DNA of 64,000 bases from Aquimarina spongiae. Lineage in GTDB: Bacteria > Bacteroidota > Bacteroidia > Flavobacteriales > Flavobacteriaceae. The stretch covers positions 1-64,000 of the forward strand of contig NZ_FQYP01000009.1 in NCBI RefSeq assembly GCF_900141785.1, written 5' to 3'. Positions 50,789 to 61,100 of this stretch are shown here, piece after piece. Positions within the stretch are counted from its first letter, which is position 1. Each line of letters opens with the position of its first letter. The position numbers were made by a program, and so were the translations under genes. The notes below the pieces were generated by a model. It was not told the origin of the DNA, made no database searches, and saw nothing but the letters and a program-made list of their open reading frames with translations.

Positions 50789-51543
50789 TAGAAACTGTGA
50801 AATGCATCATAATAGATGATGAGCAAAAGGACAGAGAGAATATTAGAATGCTCCTGGATTCGTATTGTCCACAAGTTGAGATCATAGGAGAGGCCAATGA
50901 TAGATCTTCTGTTTTAAGTGTACTTACCGAAATGAAACCTGATTTGGTGTTTATGGATATTCAATTGGGAGCGATATCGGTTTTTGATGTGCTTAATGAA
51001 TTGAGTGGTTTCGATTTTAAGATCGTTTTTGTAACCGCATTTGATAAGTATGCGATCCAAGGATATCAGTATGACGCTATCGACTATTTGCTAAAACCGG
51101 TAGATCCAAAACGATTGATTCAGGTGGTAGATAAAACCTCTAGATTAAAGGATCAGTTCAAATCCAAAGAAAGTATTGTCAACGATTTTAAAGAGTTGTA
51201 CTCCAAAATAACTGAAACACCTAAAATTTCGATTACCGATGCAAAAGGAGTGCATGTAGTAAAAGCGATCGATGTTTTGTACTGTGTTAGCGATGGAAAT
51301 TACACCACCTTTGTCATGACAGACGAAACCGAAATTGTGATTTCAAAAAACCTGAAGCATTTCGAAACCAAACTACAGAACTATAATTTCTTGCGGATTC
51401 ATAAATCGTATTTGGTGAATTTGGATCATATCGATTTTTTAATCAAAGAACAAGGAGGTTCCGTAATCATGAAGAACGGAAAATCATTGCCCATTTCCAG
51501 AAAAAGCAAAAAGGACCTATACGATAAAATGAATGTCTTGTAA
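50785..51543 (+). CDS. LytTR-family response regulator
   Basis: The 252 residues start with a receiver domain (CIIIDDEQKDRENI acid pair, VFMDIQL with phospho-acceptor Asp, VFVTAFDKYA, YLLKPVDPKR) and end with a LytTR DNA-binding domain (YNFLRIHKSYLVNLDHIDFL). It is the cognate regulator of the upstream kinase. It could act on the CATTTTATACA sites at 48416 and 48437 and the related CATTTATACAG at 51616. Confidence 0.9.
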   Translation: MIETVKCIIIDDEQKDRENIRMLLDSYCPQVEIIGEANDRSSVLSVLTEMKPDLVFMDIQLGAISVFDVLNELSGFDFKIVFVTAFDKYAIQGYQYDAIDYLLKPVDPKRLIQVVDKTSRLKDQFKSKESIVNDFKELYSKITETPKISITDAKGVHVVKAIDVLYCVSDGNYTTFVMTDETEIVISKNLKHFETKLQNYNFLRIHKSYLVNLDHIDFLIKEQGGSVIMKNGKSLPISRKSKKDLYDKMNVL

Positions 51544-51715
51544 AAACAGGCATTTTACAGCTAGTTGATTTTGAATGAGGGTGTTTGGGTTACGCTTTAT
51601 TGTATGAAGAACAGTCATTTATACAGTAAAAAGCACCGTTAAAACATCAAAGAGAGATATACTGACTCAAGTATTTACCTTTAAACTCTCTATAAACTCA
51701 CAAAATTAATTTACT

Positions 51716-52651
51716 ATGAAATTGAATTATTTGAAAGTCAGTGCGCTAGTGTTAACTACACTAATGGTATTGGCTACTTCTTGTTCCAAAGATGATGTGG
51801 ACAATGAAGCTGCACAGGAGGTGAGCTCACTTCCAAGGGATGTTTTAAACAAGGTAAGAGAACTAGATCTCAACCCAGAAGCTTTTGAGGTAAAGCATGC
51901 CGTATATCCTGATGGTACCAAAATACCGGTTGTATTAACAGACGATATCGCTATGGAAAAAAGTAGATTTTTGAAAATACCAAGCGATAATAATGGTCTT
52001 GCAAAACAGTATCAAACAGAGTTTTTGATTGACACAGATGTTCATGAAGAGGTAAATATCATAGTGTATACCGGTCCGACTATTTTTGATGGTGATACTC
52101 CAATTGTTACTGGATTATCTGAAGCTGCACAGCAAGGTGTAAGGGATGCAGTAGAGAACTGGAATTCGGTTTGGGGGTCACGTTTAGTTCTCAGAGCAGA
52201 GTTTACAACAGCTACAACTTTTGATCCTGATTTCTTTGAAACATTTATCGTGGTGAATTCATCCTTAGAAGGATTTGGAGGTTTTGCCGATTTTCCAGAC
52301 GAAAATGGGAACCCAGGGAACTTTGTGCAAATTAGTCCAAACTCTAGCACTTTTGCAGATCGTGTCCCTGATGCTATCGAGCATTTGATCACTCACGAGT
52401 TGGGGCATGCTATCGGTTTTCGACATACTGATTGGAATAGCAGACAAAGTTGTGTAGATCTTGGCCTGGAGCCGGAACCATCTGTAGAAGAAAACCCTCC
52501 TGCAAGAATTTTTGGAACTTTACCTAGTATTCCTGGAATTATCGAACAGGAAGACTCTATTATGAATGCATGTTTTAACGCAGATACCACCACTGGAGAA
52601 CTTAATTTTTTTGACGAGAATGGATTAAGATCGCTGTATCGTGGTTTTTAA
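51716..52651 (+). CDS. Secreted HEIGH-type metallopeptidase (M57-like) lipoprotein
   Basis: The 311 residues start with lipoprotein signal LTTLMVLATSCSKDD. The zinc site HELGHAIGFRHTDW (HExxHxxGxxH) and downstream Asn/Met-rich end (EDSIMNACFN, Met-turn-like) agree with dual-action HEIGH/M57 peptidases. Myxobacterial protease B is a relative. A T9SS-free lipoprotein exposes it at the cell surface. It follows the LytTR regulator, and one copy of its likely binding site lies 90 bp upstream. Confidence 0.82.
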   Translation: MKLNYLKVSALVLTTLMVLATSCSKDDVDNEAAQEVSSLPRDVLNKVRELDLNPEAFEVKHAVYPDGTKIPVVLTDDIAMEKSRFLKIPSDNNGLAKQYQTEFLIDTDVHEEVNIIVYTGPTIFDGDTPIVTGLSEAAQQGVRDAVENWNSVWGSRLVLRAEFTTATTFDPDFFETFIVVNSSLEGFGGFADFPDENGNPGNFVQISPNSSTFADRVPDAIEHLITHELGHAIGFRHTDWNSRQSCVDLGLEPEPSVEENPPARIFGTLPSIPGIIEQEDSIMNACFNADTTTGELNFFDENGLRSLYRGF

Positions 52652-52675
52652 ATACGTTAGTATTTGTTTAGGTGT

Positions 52676-52707
52676 AAAAAGGTGTCTCTTGTAGGCACCT
52701 TTTTTTA
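52676..52707 (+). terminator. Terminator of the HEIGH peptidase gene
   Basis: AAAAAGGTG(t)C and G(g)CACCTTTTT form a stem with a T run. Confidence 0.75.
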
Positions 52708-52919
52708 TGAGTTTCATTTTTTGAAACTCCTTTGGGTTACTATTGCATGAGTATTGGTAGAATAAAGTTGTTCTTTTATAAAATTTGTGTTGACCCCCTT
52801 TTCCAAATCTATTCTTCCTACTTATGCATATGTGGCATACGATGACATTTATTTTCTTACATTAGTAGAGCTAATGTTGAGCAACTAAATAACATTGTTT
52901 TTACCAATTCGATATTACT

Positions 52920-54080
52920 ATGAAAATCATTAAGAAATTTCTCAAAGGTCTTTTGTTTTTAATCTTGCTATGTGTAGTCTTACTATACATTTTTGATTAT
53001 GATTACATCCTAAAAGGAGTTAGGGTAGTTTATATGACGGGTCATACTACAGCATATCTTGATGATTATGAATATTTCGATAATCGAACTATTGAAAAAG
53101 GAAATGGAACTACTCCCTGGGCAATTCATGATGATTATAACAAAGCAAAAAGCACAGAACGTTTGGATAAAACCAATGCCGAGTTAGGAACTGTGGCATA
53201 TATGATTATCAAGAATGATAGTATTTGGTATGAAAATTATGCTGAAGGATTTGGCAAAGACTCTAAAACCAATTCGTTCTCTATGGCCAAAAGTATTGTA
53301 ACCGCATTATTGGGTAAAGCCATTATGGATGGATACATAAAAAACCTCGATCAACCTGTGGGAGATTTTTTACCAAAGTTTTCTGAAGGACTGGCGGCAA
53401 AAACAACGGTCGGAGATTTATCATCCATGTCTTCGGGATTGAACTGGACAGAGCACTATACCAGCCCGTTTTCGATCACAGCAAGGGCATATTATGATCC
53501 GGATATAAGAGAGGTGATGCTTGGCCTGGATGTGGTGGATGAACCTGGGCAAGAGTTTCGATATTTAAGTGGAAATACGCAATTGTTAGGGATGGTTATC
53601 GAAAAAGCGACAGGAAAAAGTTTATCGACGTACCTGAGTGAGAGTTTTTGGAAACCTATGGGTATGGCCAACGAAGCAATCTGGCAATTAGATAGTGAAG
53701 ATAGTGGTATGGAAAAAGCCTATTGCTGTATAGCGAGTAATGCAAGGGATTTTGCTCGTTTTGGAATGATGTTTAAAAATAAAGGAGTGTACGCCAACAA
53801 ACAATTACTTCCAGAAAGCTTTACCGAATTAGCCACAAAACCAAGATTTCCTAATGACGATATGTATGGATATGGTTTTTGGATCTCAGATCATATGGAT
53901 AAGCATATTTTTGCTATGAGAGGGATACTTGGGCAGTATGTTATCTGTATTCCTGAAGATAATATTATGATTGTGAGATTAGGACATCAGAGAGGGACTT
54001 TTATGCCAGGAGAGTCTTTTACCCATGATTTCTTTGTCTATATTGAAGAAGCTTATAAAATGTTAGAGAATGCTTCATAA
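52920..54080 (+). CDS. Serine hydrolase of the class C beta-lactamase superfamily
   Basis: The 386 residues have a signal or membrane anchor (residues 5-25, FLKGLLFLILLCVVLLYIF) and a beta-lactamase-type fold. The nucleophile is in SMAKSIV (SxxK). YSGN-like YLSGNTQ and a downstream HxG-like GHQRG fit. The family includes esterases and D-aminopeptidases, so actual beta-lactam resistance should not be assumed. Overlaps the next gene by 11 bases. Confidence 0.82.
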   Translation: MKIIKKFLKGLLFLILLCVVLLYIFDYDYILKGVRVVYMTGHTTAYLDDYEYFDNRTIEKGNGTTPWAIHDDYNKAKSTERLDKTNAELGTVAYMIIKNDSIWYENYAEGFGKDSKTNSFSMAKSIVTALLGKAIMDGYIKNLDQPVGDFLPKFSEGLAAKTTVGDLSSMSSGLNWTEHYTSPFSITARAYYDPDIREVMLGLDVVDEPGQEFRYLSGNTQLLGMVIEKATGKSLSTYLSESFWKPMGMANEAIWQLDSEDSGMEKAYCCIASNARDFARFGMMFKNKGVYANKQLLPESFTELATKPRFPNDDMYGYGFWISDHMDKHIFAMRGILGQYVICIPEDNIMIVRLGHQRGTFMPGESFTHDFFVYIEEAYKMLENAS

Positions 54081-54783
54081 ACTGAATCTGGAACATATTC
54101 TATTTCTAGATATTGAAACCGTTCCTGAACATCAAAGTTTTGAGGAATTGGATGAAGAGATGAAAGGATTATGGGCTGATAAAACTAAGTACCAGCGTAA
54201 AGAAGAATATTCTCCCGAAGAATTCTACGAACGTGCAGGCATTTGGGCAGAGTTTGGTAAAATCATTTGCATATCTGTAGGGTATTTTCGATTTCAGGGA
54301 GAACAACGAATGTTTAGAACAACCTCATTTCATGGTGAAGAGAAACAGCTTTTAATCGACTTCAAGAATTTACTAGAGACCCATTACAATAGTTCTCGAC
54401 ATTTGTTGTGCGCACATAATGGCAAAGAGTTTGATTTTCCCTATATCGCACGAAGAATGATAGTGCATCAAATTGCATTACCGTATAAGCTAAATTTATT
54501 CGGAAAAAAACCCTGGGAGGTACCACATCTGGACACTTTGGATCTATGGAAATTTGGAGATTACAAGCACTACACTTCGCTCAAATTACTTACACACATC
54601 CTGGGAATTCCTTCTCCAAAAGATGATATCGATGGAAGTCAAGTGAGAAATGTATATTACGAAGAAGATGATATCGATCGCATCATCGATTACTGTGAAA
54701 AAGACACAGTAGCTGTGGCTCAAATATTACTTCGTTTACGACAAGAAGAGCTTTTGCATGATAATGAAGTGATTTCCGTATAA
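54070..54783 (+). CDS. Predicted 3'-5' exonuclease related to the PolB family
   Basis: The 237 residues show LFLDIETVPEHQSF (Exo I, DIE), CAHNGKEFDFPY (Exo II) and YCEKDTVAVAQI (Exo III, YxxxD), the RNase H-like DEDDy set. It lacks polymerase domains, so it acts alone in DNA repair or RNA turnover. The coupled start overlaps the hydrolase gene. Confidence 0.85.
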   Translation: MLHKLNLEHILFLDIETVPEHQSFEELDEEMKGLWADKTKYQRKEEYSPEEFYERAGIWAEFGKIICISVGYFRFQGEQRMFRTTSFHGEEKQLLIDFKNLLETHYNSSRHLLCAHNGKEFDFPYIARRMIVHQIALPYKLNLFGKKPWEVPHLDTLDLWKFGDYKHYTSLKLLTHILGIPSPKDDIDGSQVRNVYYEEDDIDRIIDYCEKDTVAVAQILLRLRQEELLHDNEVISV

Positions 54784-54797
54784 AATAGCCGTAGAAT

Positions 54798-55208
54798 TTA
54801 ATTCATTCTGTTTTTTCGATCCTGATCGGTAGGAAAATACAAATTAGAACTGCTGTAGGTTGTACCAAAAGTTTTTACAGCAGAATATACCTGTTGTATC
54901 GCATCTTCTACCTGACTTACAGACAATTCTTGTAAGGGGTGAATAAAAGCGGCCCAAATTACATCGCCAGAAATCGCATATTTGATATCCAGTGCAGAAT
55001 GAAAATTAGCTTCTAGACATTGATGATACTCTTCTTTGGTCATCCCAGCATGTTCTTTGATAGGGGAGATGATGCGCATGCGATTATGAAGTGCATCAGA
55101 CAAACAAACAAATTGAACATCCTTAATTACAAAATGCCAGTTTCCTAAAGAACCTTCAATTTTATCTGCAAATAACTTGAGAATTTTGTCTAATTTTTGG
55201 TTGTCCAT
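54798..55208 (-). CDS. YbjN/type III chaperone-like hypothetical protein
   Basis: The 136-residue acidic protein (MDNQKLDKILKLFADKIEGS, then WHFVIKDVQFVCLSD) has the small alpha/beta shape of YbjN-like or secretion-chaperone-like domains. The similarity is weak. It follows the 55217-56167 gene on the same strand by 8 bp, so they are probably an operon. Confidence 0.5.
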   Translation of the reverse strand: MDNQKLDKILKLFADKIEGSLGNWHFVIKDVQFVCLSDALHNRMRIISPIKEHAGMTKEEYHQCLEANFHSALDIKYAISGDVIWAAFIHPLQELSVSQVEDAIQQVYSAVKTFGTTYSSSNLYFPTDQDRKNRMN

Positions 55209-55216
55209 AAGCTACA

Positions 55217-56167
55217 CTATTGTTTCATCTTCAAGGTAGCAATTAATGCTTCAAAATCCTCGATCACAGCGCTTGATTTTTCCTTTAAAAACCCTTCAAA
55301 TACCACAGCATTGTTTCCATGTGTCACCGTTTGAACCAATAACTTACTTGGGTTTCCATTCATAACACCTTCAATTTTAATTTGATAGGCAGAGTAATTG
55401 TTTAGCGTATCGTCTGAAGTGCTTATGATTTTGGCATCACTCAACCCATTGCTTTTTAGTGATCCTACCATTTGTTCAGAAATACTTTTGGCGGTCATGG
55501 ACGAATCTGTAGGCACCGGAAGCACCAACATAATAGAATCCCGATTGGTATCTGGGTTGTCGATTCCATTTACAGAATAGATAAACATATTGGCGGCCGA
55601 TTTGGCAAACTTAAACTTGGTATTCGAATCATCAAGTTCAAAAGCAGCTGCAGCAAAAGGGTCTATAGGTAAATCTTTTTGATAGGTAGCAGATAGCAGT
55701 GATTTTTTAATCTGTTCTTCGGTACGGTCATCTTTTTGCGTATATAAGGCCATGATCATCACCGAAAATGATTCATCTCCAAAAACCAGACTGTATGCTT
55801 TTTTGTCTGGATCTGCTTGCATATGAATATATTTGGCCGGGAATCCATTAATTGTCATTTCCTGATAATCAAAAACGGTAGCTCCGCTTTGTTGAAAACG
55901 CTCTTTAGAAAATTTACCAGCATTTGAATAGAAATTACCGCCTACCAGATCATATACCTGAATCAAGGCATTTTGCCCTTTTTCTAGTCCCGTAAATGCC
56001 GTAGCAACTGAAAAATCTTCTGGAGGGATCATAAAAAGTTTTGTGCCAGGTATATTAACGTGTTTTGCTGTTTTTTGATTAGAAATAATTAGGTTATCCT
56101 TTGATGAAGTCTGACCAGTTGTTGGGAGCACAGTAAACAAAAGGATGGCAATTAAGAGATATTTCAT
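55217..56167 (-). CDS. Exported hypothetical protein, 316 residues
   Basis: A signal peptide (MKYLLIAILLFTVLPTTGQ) precedes two repeated beta-alpha domains (about 40-170 and 190-316). The two halves each resemble PsbP-like or similar stress-protein folds; I cannot assign a family. Lies in an operon with the chaperone-like gene. Confidence 0.6.
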   Translation of the reverse strand: MKYLLIAILLFTVLPTTGQTSSKDNLIISNQKTAKHVNIPGTKLFMIPPEDFSVATAFTGLEKGQNALIQVYDLVGGNFYSNAGKFSKERFQQSGATVFDYQEMTINGFPAKYIHMQADPDKKAYSLVFGDESFSVMIMALYTQKDDRTEEQIKKSLLSATYQKDLPIDPFAAAAFELDDSNTKFKFAKSAANMFIYSVNGIDNPDTNRDSIMLVLPVPTDSSMTAKSISEQMVGSLKSNGLSDAKIISTSDDTLNNYSAYQIKIEGVMNGNPSKLLVQTVTHGNNAVVFEGFLKEKSSAVIEDFEALIATLKMKQ

Positions 56168-56250
56168 AAATTTTTTTTAGGGCGCTATCTTATCAAAAAT
56201 AACGTTTTATTTCGTTATCAAACAGTGCTTTAACGAATTAAGATAAATAA

Positions 56251-56270
56251 CCCCCTCCAGCAGGAGGGGG
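56251..56270. terminator. GC hairpin: CCCCCTCC-AGCA-GGAGGGGG
   Basis: The perfect 8-bp stem lies between the 316-residue gene start and the structured element at 56276. It may be a terminator or part of a repeat; no clear U run follows. Confidence 0.5.
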
Positions 56271-56275
56271 AATTC

Positions 56276-56374
56276 GGTAATTATATGTCCGTTGTGTCCC
56301 CCCAACAGACTCGAATTATTGTTTCTTTTGTTCGTAAACAGGTAGATTCGAGTAAGTCCTTCGATATAATTACC
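56276..56374. ncRNA. Possible multibranched structured RNA or MITE
   Basis: An outer stem GGTAATTATAT (56276) / ATATAATTACC (56364) encloses GTCCGTTG (56287) / CAACAGAC (56303; one mismatch) and ACTCGAAT (56309) / ATTCGAGT (56346). The three helices would meet at one junction. The surrounding 56168-56618 has no gene. Either a structured RNA or a small palindromic mobile element is possible. Confidence 0.4.
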
Positions 56375-56618
56375 AGCAAGCAGGGCAGAACATGGTTCTG
56401 CGCCTTCAAATATGGTTGGTATTGTACGTTAACATAAAGAGTCAGAACATGAAATCTGTTTCGTTGCCCTACAAATACATAGTTCAACAATGAAGTTTCA
56501 TTCTGAAGTTAGCCCGAAATATAATTATGTTATTGAGTGTGAAGATATTTCGATTGCGAATATAAAGATTTATTTTAACATATGGGTATTTTTGTTAACG
56601 TTTCTTTAGGAGAATTTT

Positions 56619-57161
56619 TTATTGCGCTTTTTGATACGCTTCTTTTAGCCAAGCAATCAATTCGTCGTCGATTTGGTCTGCCGAAGAAATTTTGACTCTA
56701 TGTGTACACATAGAACCAAACGGTCCTGAGTTTTCGAGACGTTCTGTATAGGGTTTGTCTTTTAATTTTAATCCAAGATCTATTCTGGTTTTAGTAGCTG
56801 GTTTGATAAGCGCAAATTGTCGTTTTCTGATGATGCTCACACTTGTTTTTTTGGGTGTTTTGATCACATCTTCCCCAAATGCAGTAACGGTGTCAATAAG
56901 TTTTTCATAGATAGGGATCAGTGCTTCTTTTCCTTCATATTGTTTGGTAACGAGATCATCTGGACTATCTTGGTTTTCTTTAGAAAGGGTGACAATGGTA
57001 TTGGCAAAACCGTGAGTAACCCCATGCTCCGTTTTAAGAAATTTAACTGCTTCTCCATGTTTAGCAAAAGCTTTTGTTTTTAAAATTTTGATCCATTCCT
57101 CGAGAGACTTTCCCGTTTTTTCAGGCATATTATTGATCATGGTTTGTAAAGCGTCATTCAT
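56619..57161 (-). CDS. DUF4287/DUF5655-domain protein
   Basis: The 180 residues begin MNDALQTMINNMPEKTGKSL, followed by the helix-rich DUF4287 region (to about 65, including KHGEAVKFLKTEHGVTHGFA) and a DUF5655 region (ELIAWLKEAY, SIIRKRQFALIKPATKTRID). The molecular function is not known. Confidence 0.82.
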   Translation of the reverse strand: MNDALQTMINNMPEKTGKSLEEWIKILKTKAFAKHGEAVKFLKTEHGVTHGFANTIVTLSKENQDSPDDLVTKQYEGKEALIPIYEKLIDTVTAFGEDVIKTPKKTSVSIIRKRQFALIKPATKTRIDLGLKLKDKPYTERLENSGPFGSMCTHRVKISSADQIDDELIAWLKEAYQKAQ

Positions 57162-57226
57162 AAATTTTGATTTTAAAGTGAATGCTACAAATTAGGTAAA
57201 CCTTGTTATATGGGTATAGTAAAAAA

Positions 57227-58057
57227 TTAACCTTTTCGATCCAAAGGGAAGAAGTTAGGTTCGTCATTATTGAATTCTAAAGAGATAAACTCTTTGGGAT
57301 TGAATCCCGAAAACTCTTTGAATTCCTTAATAAAATGGGATTGATCGGTGTAGCCACATTGATAGGCAATTTGCGACCATCGAATTTTTTGTTGAGTATG
57401 GATAAGCTGAAGAATTTCATTGAACCGTACAATGCGATGAAATACTTTGGGAGTAAGACCACAGAACTTTTTGAATTGATTAATCAGATGTTTTTGTGTT
57501 TTGGGGTAGGTTTCGACAATAGTGTTATGTTCGGATAAAGGGTTGTTGGTAAACTTTGAAATGATCTCTAGCAATGTGTTTGGCGGTGTTTTATTTTCTT
57601 TATACCGTTGTAATAACCATTGCTCTGCTAGTTCAAATTTTTCGGAAGAAGAAGCTTTGTGAAAAAGTTGTTCCCTTAGCTCCAAGATATCGTTTCCAAA
57701 GATAGTTTCTGCATCGACAACTTGATTGTTGAGTTCATTGATAGGGGTATGCAAAAATGGATATGCTCCAGAAGGTTTAAACTGTATGACAAACATTTCT
57801 GAATCCTGATGGGCAGAAATCGATAAATAGTTTTTATGCATTCCTGATATCCATACTTTGGTGTAGGTGCGGTTGGATTGCAACGTTTTATTATCAAATG
57901 TTTGACGAGGTATTCCGTCCAATTCAAAAATAAGAAACAGATGTCCGGTAGGAACTACACGTTCTATAGAGTGATCTGGAGTAAAGTGCTTAAAATGAAA
58001 TACCGATTCGATATAAAGGTCTAGCGGTTGCTTGAGAGTATGTGTTTCGAAGATCAT
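57227..58057 (-). CDS. AraC-family transcriptional regulator
   Basis: The 276 residues have a sensory N-terminal cupin-like domain (about 1-150) and a C-terminal double helix-turn-helix (about 165-265) with AYQCGYTDQSHFIKEFKEFS, the AraC signature. The ligand is unknown. It is a single gene between DUF4287 and the subtilase. Confidence 0.87.
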   Translation of the reverse strand: MIFETHTLKQPLDLYIESVFHFKHFTPDHSIERVVPTGHLFLIFELDGIPRQTFDNKTLQSNRTYTKVWISGMHKNYLSISAHQDSEMFVIQFKPSGAYPFLHTPINELNNQVVDAETIFGNDILELREQLFHKASSSEKFELAEQWLLQRYKENKTPPNTLLEIISKFTNNPLSEHNTIVETYPKTQKHLINQFKKFCGLTPKVFHRIVRFNEILQLIHTQQKIRWSQIAYQCGYTDQSHFIKEFKEFSGFNPKEFISLEFNNDEPNFFPLDRKG

Positions 58058-58137
58058 GAGCTGGATGATTGATTCCTCTAAGATAAGTAATGGTGATAAG
58101 TATTACCAACTTGTAGAAAATAGTAATGCTTGATATC

Positions 58138-58172
58138 AAAAAACCCTAAAGTCATAAACTTTAGGGTTTTTC
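58138..58172. terminator. Terminator of the subtilase gene
   Basis: AAAACCCTAAAG and CTTTAGGGTTTT form a perfect 12-bp stem, 23 bp after the stop of the minus-strand subtilase gene. It could also act on the plus strand. Confidence 0.85.
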
Positions 58173-58194
58173 ATTGTTTGATTGTTTATTCGTT

Positions 58195-61100
58195 CTATTC
58201 TTTGATAAAACGTTTCATCATATTTGCGTCCACTGTTAACAAATACGTTCCAGCTTCTAACTTTTGAATATCAATAGTGTTGGTAAAAGTACCTTGATCT
58301 ACTACTTGTCCTAAGATATTTAGGATTTGGTAGTCATGAGAACTCGCTTTGCTACTCATAGTAATATTCAATACAGAGCGAGCAGGGTTTGGTGCCAGTA
58401 CAAACTGATCGATATTGATTACAGGAGGTCCAGATACATCGTTGAAAGTTGTATACAATGAAGTAGTCGCTCCACATGGTCCAAGATTGTTCCATCCCGT
58501 AGCTGTTCTTTCGTATAGGCTTCCCTGATAAGTAACTCTATCACCTAGTACATAACTTTGGGTGCTGCTCCATTCTGGAACACCAGCACACTGATCGACA
58601 GATCCACCACCAGCGGTATTCGTAAGCTCTACATTATCGATAGCAATATCTGCTTGCCAAGTACTTCCTGTTATTCTGTTGAAACGAAGTTGTACACCTC
58701 CACCAACATAAGCAGCAAGATCTATATCGGCAGACTGCCAAGAGTTTCCTTTATTTCCAGTTTCACTCCAAATGCTTGTCCATGTAGCACCTTCATCTGT
58801 ACTAGCTTCTAATGCGATACTTCCCATATCACTAGCACCATACATATGGTAGTTGAAAGAGAATCCAGCTTCAGTAAGTCCAGAAAGATCAAAACAAGGT
58901 GATGTAATGATCGCTTGCTTGTTAGGATATCCAGTTCCGTTTCCAGAAGCTTCTACAAAGATGTAATAAGACCCTTGTACAGCACTAGATGGTCCTGTAT
59001 TTCTAGATGGTGTTCCACTTGCATCTACAGTCCAGTTGATGTCATCAGATGTAGATTGTGTCCACGCACCGATAGTATTTTCAAATCCTTCAGCATAAGG
59101 GAATGTACTGATTCCATTAGTACATCCAGAACCACTTCCTCCACCAGCTGTAGTTACGTTTACAGTATTACTTGCTGTAGATTCGTTTCCAGCAGCATCT
59201 TTTGCTACAACATAGAAACTATAAGCAGTATTAGCAGTTAATCCAGAGATATTTGCTGTAGTTGCAGTAACGCTTGTTACGACAGCACTTCCTTGATATA
59301 CATCGTATCCGGTTACTCCTATATTATCTGTAGATGCAGTCCATCCCAGTGTTAAGGTAGTTTCAGTAACGTTAGAAGCAGCTAGTGCAGATGGAGCCGT
59401 AGGCGCCTGAGTATCTGGTGTTGCTCCTCCAATAGTTACCGTGTAATCTTCAACCTCTCCATATTGGAAAGATTCACAAGAAGTTGGAACTCCATTGTAT
59501 TTCATAGATACACGCATTCTTGTATTTCCGTCTGAAGCAGATGTTGGTACTGTGAATGACCCACTTACTGGTGTAGTTTGTGTAGCAGACTGCGTCCACA
59601 CTTGCTCTCCCGCATCTGTAAAGACTCCATTTTGGTTATAATCAATCCAAACGCTGTATCCTTCACTATAGGTAGTTCCGCTCCAGGTTGGTGTTACTGT
59701 AATCGTATAGGTATCTCCTTTTGCTAGTCCAGTAGATATCGAAGTAAAGTCAGTATAACCACCATTTCCTGCTCCAGAAGTATTGTCGATACCTTCTAAT
59801 TGTACACGACCAATATATTCGTCAGCTACACTTTGTCCGTTAGAGTCACAATATACCAATTGGAACTCTGGAGTACTAAAGTTTACTGTGCTACTATAGT
59901 TAGAAGTAGTTCCGTCAGAACATTTACTTCTTACTTGTACTTCGTATGAAGTTAATTCTGTTAATCCAGATAATGCAGTAGAAGTCCCACCAACATCTTG
60001 AATTGTAGTCCATGCAGAAGTTCCTGCAACTCTATACCTTACATCATATGTAGCAGCTGGCACAGCAGTCCAGCCAATAGTAGCAGAATCATAAGACACA
60101 TTTGAAGCAGCTACTCCAGTAGGAACAGTTGCACTACAAACTACAGGAGTTCCAGTCAATCCAGTTACAACAAGTGAGAAGTTTTGGCTACCACCTGTTA
60201 ATGATCCTTTGTGAGTTACTGTAATTGTATAAGTTCCAGAAGCGCTAGCAACATCGATTCTTTCATAAGGGTCAACATTGTTATCTCCTGTACCATTGGT
60301 AGTGATACTGGTTAGTCTATAAGGTTCGTAAGTAGTAGATCCTTTAGATACTCTGATATCCAAATCATTTACAAGAACAGGAGTATTAGAGTTAGTCGCT
60401 GTAGTGGCAGTACCTGGACGGTCTGTCCATGAAATAGAAGCTAATAGTGGGCTTACACCGTCAGAATCAACTGTGATGCTATAACTTTGACCACTATTTA
60501 ATGTCAATTCTTCTATTTTAGATTCTCCACTTCCTGCATTGGTAACAACCTCTGCAGCTGCTTTAGCATTTAATAATCCCCAACCGTAAACGGCATCTGG
60601 TCCAGAAGGACCTGCATCGTCTGCTGTATGTAGTGCTATCCCTTTTAGGGTTGCCGCTCGCATAAAGTTTCCGTTTAGGTTGTTGTAGTGTTGTTGTAAT
60701 AAAAGTAATGATCCTGTTACGTTTGGCGAAGCCATAGAGGTTCCTGTAATACTGTTATAAGCCGTATCACTATTTTGATACGTAGAGTATACACCTGTAC
60801 CATTACCAGTAATATCTGGCTTGATTCGATAATCATCTGTAGGACCTTCACTACTAGAACTGTTGATAGATACACTTACCAAAGATCCGTTGCTGTTTAC
60901 GTTTGCATCTTGAGCATTGGCAACAACCAAGTTGTTTTTTGATGTAGAATGCCCAGTTAGTTTATCGTAAGAAGAGTTCCCATCTAGTGGAGAACCATTG
61001 TAGCTATTTTGGTTACCATCATTACCTGCAGCAACTACCATTAGGTAGAAAGGTGCATTAAACATGATCTCATCCCAATTTCTGGATTCATCGATATATG

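Noticed and set aside
52920..54080. Antibiotic-resistance beta-lactamase
   Set aside because: The SxxK serine hydrolase family is broad, and nothing here is specific for beta-lactam hydrolysis.
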